This document shows, piece after piece, positions 58,279 through 64,000 of a stretch of 64,000 nt of DNA. The position numbers and the translations under genes were made by a program. The first letter of the stretch is position 1. Each line of letters starts with the position of its first letter. The notes under the pieces are model-generated. The model saw only the letters and a list, made by a program, of their open reading frames with translations. It did not search any database and was not told the origin of the DNA. This DNA is from Leptospira fluminis (GTDB lineage Bacteria; Spirochaetota; Leptospiria; Leptospirales; Leptospiraceae). Location of the stretch: contig NZ_RQEV01000010.1 of assembly GCF_004771275.1 (NCBI RefSeq), forward strand, positions 124,001-188,000, written 5' to 3'.

Positions 58279-58860
58279 TTAATTGACCGAAGAGAAATAT
58301 TCTTTGGATTTTTCGGGATCCGCCTTCATGGTTTTTTTGCCTTCGTCCCAGTTTGCAGGGCAAACTTCTCCGTGTTTTTCCACGAATTGGAAGGCTTTTA
58401 CCAAACGAATCGCCTCGTCGATATTCCGTCCGACCGGAAGGTCGTTGATCGTAGCTTGGCGAATCACTCCCTTCGGATCAATGATGAAAGTCCCCCGGAG
58501 CGCCACTCCTCCTTCGGTCAGAACACCGTAATCGCGAGCAATGGATTTGGTTATGTCCGCTACGAGAGGATAACGGATTTCGCCTAATCCACCTTGTTTG
58601 CGAGGGGTGTTTTTCCAAGCCAAGTGAGTGAAGGCGCTGTCGACTGAGACACCTAAAACTTCGGCTCCGAGTTTTTTGAAATCGTCTAGCTTAGCATCGT
58701 ATTCGATGATCTCGGTAGGACATACGAAAGTAAAGTCCAAGGGCCAGAAAAATAGGACCACCCACTTTCCTTTGTAGTCGGAAAGTTTGATTTCCTGAAT
58801 TTGTTGGCCCAGAACGGCCTCCGCTTTAAAGTCCGGTGCAAGTGAAGTAACTTGAGGCAT
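58279..58860 (-). CDS. Typical 2-Cys peroxiredoxin
   Basis: 193 residues; reduces H2O2, organic peroxides and peroxynitrite. Peroxidatic C47 is in FVCPTE; resolving C167 is in EVCPANW. GGLG (in [10 protein letters not shown]) and a C-terminal YF (EYFSS) are both present, the pair that marks peroxiredoxins sensitive to over-oxidation. Gene name is left open (ahpC/prx family). A PerR-like box lies 20-34 bases upstream of the ATG, and an intrinsic terminator follows, so it is a single-gene unit. Confidence 0.95.
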   Translation of the reverse strand: MPQVTSLAPDFKAEAVLGQQIQEIKLSDYKGKWVVLFFWPLDFTFVCPTEIIEYDAKLDDFKKLGAEVLGVSVDSAFTHLAWKNTPRKQGGLGEIRYPLVADITKSIARDYGVLTEGGVALRGTFIIDPKGVIRQATINDLPVGRNIDEAIRLVKAFQFVEKHGEVCPANWDEGKKTMKADPEKSKEYFSSVN

Positions 58861-58878
58861 TGGGATACGCTCCTTTAT

Positions 58879-58895
58879 TTTAGAATCATTCTAAA
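58879..58895. promoter_or_regulatory. PerR-type operator upstream of the peroxiredoxin gene
   Basis: TTTAGAATCATTCTAAA is a perfect 17-base palindrome (8-1-8). Its core TTAGAATCATTCTAA matches the Per box TTATAAT-N-ATTATAA at 13 of 15 positions counting the free centre. It sits between the peroxiredoxin start and any upstream promoter, where a repressor would block transcription. Confidence 0.7.
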
Positions 58896-58948
58896 TTTAG
58901 ATGATTTTTTTGTGAAGCAGTTTTTTAGGAATGTAAGGGGTTTTGGGT

Positions 58949-58970
58949 CCCCACCCGGCTCTGGGTGGGG
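58949..58970. repeat. Hairpin module CCCCACCC/GGGTGGGG
   Basis: A third occurrence of the CCACCC-N6-GGGTGG module that also ends both copies of the dispersed repeat (136-153 and 59159-59176). Here it is followed by GGCCGGTGCGG and is not preceded by the rest of the repeat. Confidence 0.7.
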
Positions 58971-59044
58971 GCCGGTGCGGTGGTACCCGCCCCAGTGGGA
59001 GCATTCGCCAAATATCAGAAGTATAACATTCTGGCGAGGAATTT

Positions 59045-59184
59045 TCTTTGGAAAACCTTGCAGGAGCTCCTGCAAGAAAAAAATGCGAAAACAACTTGCC
59101 AAAACGTCATTTTTGTGTTAGGTCGTTTCCAGCCAAATAGCCCACAAGCCCGCCTCCTCCACCCGAACCAGGGTGGGGGCCGCC
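59045..59184 (+). repeat. Dispersed intergenic repeat, copy B
   Basis: Matches copy A (22-161): TTTGGAAAACC, the perfect 18-base palindrome TTGCAGGAGCTCCTGCAA (59058-59075), ACTTGCCAAAACG, ATTTTTGTGTTAGG, then the CCACCC-GAACCA-GGGTGG hairpin (59159-59176) and GGGCCGC. Same orientation as copy A. Open frames over it look like repeat sequence, not genes. Confidence 0.75.
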
Positions 59185-59221
59185 AAAAACCTAGCACGAC
59201 TCTAGTCCCGGACTCCGAGAC

Positions 59222-61186
59222 CTACCCCTTCGCCATCAGGTATTTTTCCATAAATTCCGTTATGTCTTTGATGTTCCGGTTGATCATCTTCCGCAACTCC
59301 GGAGGAATATTCTGGGACTTGATAACCCTATAATAGTTTAACGCGTTTTTCAACATTTTCCGGCGGGCAAATTCCTGAGCCTTAATCAACATGGGCTTGT
59401 ATTTATAGTATGAGTATTCCATAATACTATAATTTTTTGATAATTTGAATGAATGCGGAATTTTATCGAAGTCGTAAGTCAACGTCAGAAACGGCGCATC
59501 GTCCACTTCCGGAGGCTTGAGCTCCAGGATCCCGTGGATCATTTTTGGTTCTTCGTCCTCTCCACCGCCGGACGATTCGGGACCTTCCTTGTCCTCGAGA
59601 GGTTCCAATCCCCCTTCTAGGACTTCTATCTCAGGCGCCTCGACTTCCTCGGGATGGGGTTGGGACGGTGCCAAGGAAGGAATTTCCGGTCGAGATTCTT
59701 CCAGCCTTCTTTCATCTACCGGATCCGGAAGATCGATCTTAGGTAATTCCACCGGCCCAGCTTCGGAAGTAGGCATAGGAGAAGATTCCAAAGAAACTGG
59801 AGGACCCGAAGCCTCCGCACGAAGAGTCTTATCCTCGGGATCCGGCAAACGAATCGGAACTAATTCGATCTGAGGAACGGCGGGCGCGGCATACTGAGGC
59901 AATTGGTCCGATAGCGGAATCTCCGGCCTGGGCCATTCCTCCGGAGAAGAGGAAGATTCCTCCTCCTTTTCTTTTTGCCTTTCCTCCGCTTTTTTCTTGA
60001 GATAGTCGTCCCGAAGCTGGAAAAGATCTTCTTGCCTTCTATCGTCACCGCTTCGTCTATCTCTGCGGGCTCCGCTGTCCCCTCTTCGTTCACCACCGTA
60101 ACGCCTATCTTCTCCCGTTCTCCTATCTACGAGAGGTAAGTCCTTAAATTTCTCCCATTCATCCGTGAAGAACGTATCCTCCGGCAAATCCATCTCGTTG
60201 GGATCGAGATGCTCCGGACTGGGCGGCTTTTGCGGAGGGGAAGGTCTTTCTCCGGGAGGAGAAGCGGGAGGTCCCCCCTGAGGAGGAGGAAAATCGAAAG
60301 GACCGGGTGGCGCTGGGGAATCCTTTACGGGAGCATCCGCCGGAGGAGGCGGAGCCGTTCCTCCGCTTCCGGAGGCGTAAGAAACGACGGTATAAGAAAC
60401 GGGACCGGGCGGCAACTCGGGAGGCAGACTCGGAAGTTCGCCCGGTGGAGCTTGTAAAACGACAGGCTGGTTAAACCCTTGAGAAAGAGTGCTTCCCAAG
60501 GCCTGGCTGATCTCCTTGATAGCACGAACCAAATCGCCCATCGGAATCGGTGGGCCCGTATAACTCGGATCGTCCGGAGTATAGGTCTCCTCTTCTTCGG
60601 GAGATTGAATATGATCCTCGATCGCCTGTATATTCTCGCCGATCTTGCCGTTGATTTCCGGATCCGGAATTCTGGCGTTCGTTCGTTTAAGAATTTCTAA
60701 TGCACCGTGGAAGTTCTCCTTATCTAGCAACGCTTCGGAATGCAAAAGAGGACGTCGATGATGCGCATAACGCGAATTATTGCGGATGATATCGTCGGTC
60801 GAATGGGGAAGGTCTAATTTTTTCTTCTTCTTTTTCAGACCAGGATACTGCGGTTTTTGCCCTTCCCCTTTCGAGTCCGAGCCCGGCGGTTCCCATTCTT
60901 GCTTTCCCTCTTTTGAGGGAGAAGGAACTCCCGATTGTTGAGACTCCGGTCGGCCCGAAGAAGGAGCAGGAGGCGATCCTGCTTCCCCCACATTGACCAA
61001 TTTTCCTCTGTCTCCGGAAGAGGGAGAAGAATCCTTAGATGCGGATCCACCACCGGCACCCGGACCAGCGCTTCCGGACCCTCCCCCTCCCCCGCCTGCT
61101 TGGGAACGATTCGGATCACGGAATAGGGTATAAGCCCCCGCACCTGCGGAGAGCAGGCCAAGAAGTAAAAGCAATGCGGTGGTCAT
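59222..61186 (-). CDS. Proline-rich membrane-anchored protein with RRxGxDRR segment
   Basis: 654 residues. An N-terminal helix (about 2-21, ALLLLLGLLSAGAGAYTLF) anchors it; a long Gly/Ser/Pro/Glu-rich part follows. Residues about 320-395 include two Pro-rich stretches and an Arg/Asp-rich block of tandem D-R-R-x-G-x-D-R-R units (RRTGEDRRYGGERR, RDRRSGDDRR). The C-terminal 85 residues (FDKIPHSFKLSKNYSIMEYSYY to the end) are a helical domain with TPR-like character. No recognised function. It is divergent from the thioesterase gene. The composition suggests an extended spacer carrying binding sites. Confidence 0.72.
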   Translation of the reverse strand: MTTALLLLLGLLSAGAGAYTLFRDPNRSQAGGGGGGSGSAGPGAGGGSASKDSSPSSGDRGKLVNVGEAGSPPAPSSGRPESQQSGVPSPSKEGKQEWEPPGSDSKGEGQKPQYPGLKKKKKKLDLPHSTDDIIRNNSRYAHHRRPLLHSEALLDKENFHGALEILKRTNARIPDPEINGKIGENIQAIEDHIQSPEEEETYTPDDPSYTGPPIPMGDLVRAIKEISQALGSTLSQGFNQPVVLQAPPGELPSLPPELPPGPVSYTVVSYASGSGGTAPPPPADAPVKDSPAPPGPFDFPPPQGGPPASPPGERPSPPQKPPSPEHLDPNEMDLPEDTFFTDEWEKFKDLPLVDRRTGEDRRYGGERRGDSGARRDRRSGDDRRQEDLFQLRDDYLKKKAEERQKEKEEESSSSPEEWPRPEIPLSDQLPQYAAPAVPQIELVPIRLPDPEDKTLRAEASGPPVSLESSPMPTSEAGPVELPKIDLPDPVDERRLEESRPEIPSLAPSQPHPEEVEAPEIEVLEGGLEPLEDKEGPESSGGGEDEEPKMIHGILELKPPEVDDAPFLTLTYDFDKIPHSFKLSKNYSIMEYSYYKYKPMLIKAQEFARRKMLKNALNYYRVIKSQNIPPELRKMINRNIKDITEFMEKYLMAKG

Positions 61187-61271
61187 AAAAACGTTCTTCC
61201 TATCTAGTTTCGACAGCGGATCGGTTCGTTCTTAAACAATGATCGTATTGTTTTTACGATTGACACCATGA

Positions 61272-61700
61272 ATGTTAAGTAATAAGTTGACATATATGAA
61301 ATCAACGGTTCGGGAAAACCTGAGTTTCGGGTCGAGCCCTGACAATCCGGACGGTCTTCAACTCAAAATCACTTTTGACGAAGACACAAAGACCGCCTAT
61401 GGCGATTATACCGTCCCCGAGAAGTTTCAAGGTTCTCCGGATGTTATCCATCCGGGAATCATAGCCACAATATTGGACGAAATTATGGTCAAAATAAACG
61501 AGGCCATGAATTTCAAAACGACCACAGGAGAATTGACGATCCGATTTCTCCAGCCGGCTCAGGTAAACCAGCCTCTGCATTTACGCGGCTGGTTCGTCAA
61601 GAAGAACAAGAAAGTGATCGAAAACCGCGCCGAGATCGAAAATGAAATCGGCAAAATCGTAGCTCGAGGAAAAGGAAAATACATAGAGCTCGATTCCTAA
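61272..61700 (+). CDS. Hotdog-fold thioesterase (PaaI-like)
   Basis: 142 residues of the single-domain 4HBT/PaaI family: central helix segment [16 protein letters not shown] holds the usual catalytic position, and the beta strands [23 protein letters not shown] follow it (fold marker). Probably hydrolyses an acyl-CoA of unknown chain. Start uncertain: ATG 61272, or ATG 61296 eight codons later; a TTGACA motif at about 61259 with 17 bases to TAAGTT would favour the later start as a near-leaderless message. Upstream of tRNA-Leu by 23 bases. Confidence 0.75.
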   Translation: MLSNKLTYMKSTVRENLSFGSSPDNPDGLQLKITFDEDTKTAYGDYTVPEKFQGSPDVIHPGIIATILDEIMVKINEAMNFKTTTGELTIRFLQPAQVNQPLHLRGWFVKKNKKVIENRAEIENEIGKIVARGKGKYIELDS

Positions 61701-61723
61701 TTTTTCTGGAATCATATAAACCC

Positions 61724-61807
61724 GCCGATGTGGTGGAATTGGTAGACGCACTGGATTCAAAATCCAGCGAGGGCAACCTCGTGTCGGTTCGACTCCGACC
61801 GTCGGCA
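61724..61807 (+). tRNA. tRNA-Leu (anticodon CAA)
   Basis: 84 bases including the discriminator A; no encoded CCA. The acceptor stem GCCGATG pairs with CGTCGGC (one G-T pair). Anticodon stem CTGGA/TCCAG with loop TTCAAAA gives CAA, reading TTG. The long variable arm (CGAGGGCAACCTCG) and the TTCGA loop are those of a class II leucine tRNA. A TATAAA lies 3 bases before it, but no clear -35 is present, so it may depend on readthrough from the thioesterase gene. Confidence 0.95.
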
Positions 61808-61836
61808 GGGTTTACTCCTTCTCGCCTTCCCCTCTT

Positions 61837-62622
61837 CTAATTTTCCGACAAGCTTTCTCCACTCTCGATCTTTTGAACTCTTTCTAAAGCGTCATAAAAC
61901 GAATCTTTTTCCACGGTTTCGATCGCGTCCAGAATCAGATCCATCTCGGAACGACTCATTCCTTGAAAAAGGCGTTCCCCGCTGGAAAGAATATTCGCTC
62001 CCAAAAGGATTCCTTCGATCTCCGTTTGGGAATAGATTTTAGGCTTGGACTTCATCGTCCGCACAACTGCATCCATCAGATTTCTGATCCGAGGCAACAA
62101 TTCCGGATTGGAAAGAGTTCGGAATAGAAGAACGATATCTCTCCGGAAATCGTCCGCTTCCTTTAGGGACACCGAAGTCAGAACGATATCGAATATTTCG
62201 GGACGCTCCAAATCCAAGCCTTCGTTTAACAAAGATTTTGCCCGCTTGAACATGAGCTCTTCGAATTTGTGCGCGGTCACGTAAGAATGTAACGCGGCAA
62301 ACCCGGCCTGGAAAGCGGACCTCAAATGCCTGCCTAACTTAAAGACAGCTCCGCTTAAGGAACCCAAGAGTCCGAATACTTTCGACGGAGAATGAACGAA
62401 ACCGGCCAGCGAGGAAAAAGCCCCGTCCAATCTACGACGCCCTTCCAGTTCGGGATATAAAAGTTCCAAAAAATAACGAACCAGCAAATCCACACGTTCT
62501 CGCGGGATCCCGGAAAATCTAGGATACCTATTTAAGTTTTCCGTTGAATAGCGTCTTTGCAGAGCCGAGCGATACGCCCGAATCAGCGTCGGAAATTCTT
62601 GTTCGTCCAGAAGGGATTTCAT
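61837..62622 (-). CDS. Hypothetical helical protein
   Basis: 261 residues, no signal peptide; predicted almost entirely helical. The middle part (LAGFVHSPSKVFGLLGSLSGAVFKLGRHLRS region, about 72-104) is moderately hydrophobic, and the rest is charged. I do not recognise a family. ATG 62622 is 9 bases downstream of an inverted repeat. Divergent from the GT2 gene and convergent with tRNA-Leu. Confidence 0.65.
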   Translation of the reverse strand: MKSLLDEQEFPTLIRAYRSALQRRYSTENLNRYPRFSGIPRERVDLLVRYFLELLYPELEGRRRLDGAFSSLAGFVHSPSKVFGLLGSLSGAVFKLGRHLRSAFQAGFAALHSYVTAHKFEELMFKRAKSLLNEGLDLERPEIFDIVLTSVSLKEADDFRRDIVLLFRTLSNPELLPRIRNLMDAVVRTMKSKPKIYSQTEIEGILLGANILSSGERLFQGMSRSEMDLILDAIETVEKDSFYDALERVQKIESGESLSEN

Positions 62623-62630
62623 TCGGACTA

Positions 62631-62660
62631 ATTTTCAAAGGGATCGATTATTTTGAAAAT
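62631..62660. repeat. Inverted repeat upstream of the helical protein gene
   Basis: ATTTTCAAA (62631-62639) and TTTGAAAAT (62652-62660), 9-base arms with a 12-base spacer, beginning 9 bases before the ATG at 62622. Position suits an operator or a leader hairpin. The rest of the 62623-62848 gap shows no clear promoter. Confidence 0.45.
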
Positions 62661-62848
62661 CCTTTTAAAATTCCCCGACCGAGGAAGGGAATCCTTACAT
62701 TCGCGATTCCGAAAAGAACGGATCGGAGGTTTTTTCGGATGGAATTTACCCGATTTGTATTCCATCGAACTGGACAAAAAAACTTGATCCGTTTTACTAG
62801 CGGAAGCCTTTCTAAGAAATCCTTTTCCGGATTTCGGCCGGAACCGCA

Positions 62849-63634
62849 TTGAAAGATAGAATCCTCCGTCATGATCCTCCCGAAAACGCGTATTATATTA
62901 TTCCCGCGTTAAACGAAGAGGAAAGTTTGCCTATCGTTCTTTCGGAACTGATCGAAATCGGAGTGAAACCCTCCCGGATTTTGGTCATCGATAACGGCTC
63001 CACCGACGGAACCTCGCAGGTCGCTCGGGACAAAAAAACCGTAGTTTTGCGGGAACCGAATAGAGGTTACGGTTCCGCCTGCCTGACCGCGATCGAAACG
63101 TTAAAGAAGTATTCCCCCGAACCGGAATACGTCGTATTTGTGGACGGAGACGGATCGGATGATCTCGACGACTTGGAGAATTTATTCCTGCCTTTCCGCC
63201 AAGATCCGAGGACGGAGTTCGTAATCGGTTCGAGAACGCAAGGGGGAGCGGAAAAAGGTTCGCTTTCCTTCTTACAACGTTTCGGCAACGGCCTGTCCTG
63301 TTTCTTACTTCGGTTCTTTTACGGAGCGGAGTTCACGGACTTAGGTCCGTTTCGGATTCTACGTTGGCGCTCCTTCCTTTCCTTGGATCTCAAAGATAAG
63401 ACCTGGGGATGGAATCTTGAAATGCAAATCCGTGCGGTTCGAAAAAATTTAAAAATCGTAGAGGTGCCCGTCCGGTACGAACTCCGAAAAGGGGGAAAGT
63501 CCAAAATCAGCGGGAATTGGATCGGAAGCCTACGAGCCGGCGTAAAAATACTCTGGATCTTTTTTTATCTTACTTTTTTAGCCACCGAAGAGAAACTCTC
63601 GATCAAAGAGAACTTGGAAAAGAATTCCCGTTAA
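62849..63634 (+). CDS. Family 2 glycosyltransferase (dolichyl-phosphate mannose synthase-like)
   Basis: 261 residues. IIPALNEEESLPIVL and VIDNGSTDGT mark the GT-A nucleotide-sugar fold; VDGDGSDDLDD holds the D-x-D metal motif; the later DLGPFRILRWRS is typical of DPM1-type enzymes. It probably transfers a sugar to a polyprenyl phosphate or glycan. Only one possible membrane segment (KILWIFFYLTFLA) near the end. The frame has no ATG before the core; it starts with TTG at 62849. Confidence 0.85.
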   Translation: MKDRILRHDPPENAYYIIPALNEEESLPIVLSELIEIGVKPSRILVIDNGSTDGTSQVARDKKTVVLREPNRGYGSACLTAIETLKKYSPEPEYVVFVDGDGSDDLDDLENLFLPFRQDPRTEFVIGSRTQGGAEKGSLSFLQRFGNGLSCFLLRFFYGAEFTDLGPFRILRWRSFLSLDLKDKTWGWNLEMQIRAVRKNLKIVEVPVRYELRKGGKSKISGNWIGSLRAGVKILWIFFYLTFLATEEKLSIKENLEKNSR

Positions 63635-63635
63635 G

Positions 63636-64000
63636 CTATCCGAAATTTGCGAGAACTTCGGGAATCTTCTCGGGAGGAATAGGCCGAGAATAATAATACC
63701 CCTGCCCTATATCGCAGCCGGCTTCCTTCATCAAATTTTCCACTTCTTTGGTTTCTATTCCTTCCGCAACCACGGTCATGCCTAGCTTGTGTCCGAGATC
63801 TATGGACGCCTGACATATAAATAGAGACTCCCGATCTTCCAGGGAGTCCATTACAAAAGACTTATCTATTTTGAGTTCCGTAAACGGAAATCTATGCAAC
63901 TGTTTCAACGAGGAATACCCCGTGCCGAAATCGTCGATGGCAAGACCTATCCCGCGAATCCTCAATCTGGTCAAGATGTCCTGGGTAAATCGGATATTCT
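63636..64000 (-). CDS. EAL-domain protein, C-terminal part (cut by window edge)
   Basis: The frame is open to the right edge, so the 5' part is missing. The visible portion is the C-terminal half of an EAL domain: [12 protein letters not shown] (metal-binding DDFGTG), [15 protein letters not shown], and [13 protein letters not shown]. All listed motifs are intact, so cyclic-di-GMP phosphodiesterase activity is plausible. The sensor or GGDEF part, if any, lies beyond 64000. It ends only 1 base from the convergent GT2 gene stop. Confidence 0.93.
   Translation of the reverse strand, partial: NIRFTQDILTRLRIRGIGLAIDDFGTGYSSLKQLHRFPFTELKIDKSFVMDSLEDRESLFICQASIDLGHKLGMTVVAEGIETKEVENLMKEAGCDIGQGYYYSRPIPPEKIPEVLANFG

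Larger units (their letters stand above)
58861..59221. other. 361-base intergenic region with operator and repeats
   Basis: No gene. Contents: the PerR-type palindrome (58879-58895), the hairpin CCCCACCC-GGCTCT-GGGTGGGG (58949-58970), an inverted CGCCA/TGGCG pair (about 59008-59038), and repeat copy B (59045-59184). Confidence 0.7.

Noticed and set aside
59015..59197. Short open frames over the repeat at 58965-59333
   Set aside because: They follow repeat sequence that is also present at 22-161 without a conserved frame.

Overview
The window looks like a chromosomal segment of a Leptospira-type spirochaete. Evidence: an F-type ATP synthase operon (Treponema and Borrelia use V-type), many lipoproteins with loose spirochaetal lipoboxes, an Alternative Complex III operon, acidic repeat proteins, several TTG starts, and dispersed intergenic palindromic repeats. 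Base composition is in the mid-to-high 40s % GC by eye, higher than L. interrogans or L. biflexa, so a higher-GC Leptospira lineage is my best guess; species cannot be fixed from this text.

Layout. 1-194: intergenic repeat. 195-3347: divergent thrS and carA. 3355-5878: an SGNH-fold protein and an MBOAT acyltransferase. 5886-10624: a two-gene unit of a very acidic repeat protein and a GAF/degenerate-GGDEF protein. 10805-19181: atpZ-atpI-like-atpBEFHAGDC behind lepB. 19268-20623: an aldolase/citrate-lyase-like protein and a TetR regulator. 20786-24000: a tightly overlapping cassette of a RecA-like protein with an eroded Walker A, a 91-residue protein, and a divergent family B DNA polymerase. 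24022-27347: three secreted or lipoprotein genes. 27539-35416: Alternative Complex III (ActABCDEF) plus a lipoprotein. 35700-36638: a secreted endonuclease/exonuclease/phosphatase-family protein.

36662-52406 is a respiratory nitrogen-oxide island. On the minus strand lie a lipoprotein cytochrome c, nosZ, a membrane protein, nosL, nosD, nosF and nosY. Divergent from them is nnrS. A CopD-like protein, a ThDP enzyme and an FAD dehydrogenase follow. Then comes a plus-strand set: a Crp/Fnr regulator, a cytochrome c, nirK fused to a cytochrome c domain, a NirV-like protein and a Sco copper chaperone. The promoters of nosZ, nnrS and the FAD/ThDP pair each carry a TTGAT-N4-ATCAA-type box 21-22 bases before a -10 element. 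The local regulator has the matching E-x-x-S-R recognition helix and no N-terminal cysteine cluster. No nitric oxide reductase gene is in view.

52575-64000 is mostly housekeeping: a GT39-like glycosyltransferase, rlmN with a TPR protein and sufB, a peroxiredoxin with a near-consensus PerR box, a second copy of the repeat found at the left edge, a proline-rich membrane protein, a thioesterase, tRNA-Leu(CAA), a GT2 glycosyltransferase, and an EAL-domain gene cut by the right edge.

The best candidates for something under-described are the RecA-like/small protein/PolB cassette (20786-24000), the ThDP/FAD enzyme pair placed under the nitrogen-oxide regulator (44916-48271), and the repeated linear motif of the acidic protein (8054-10624).
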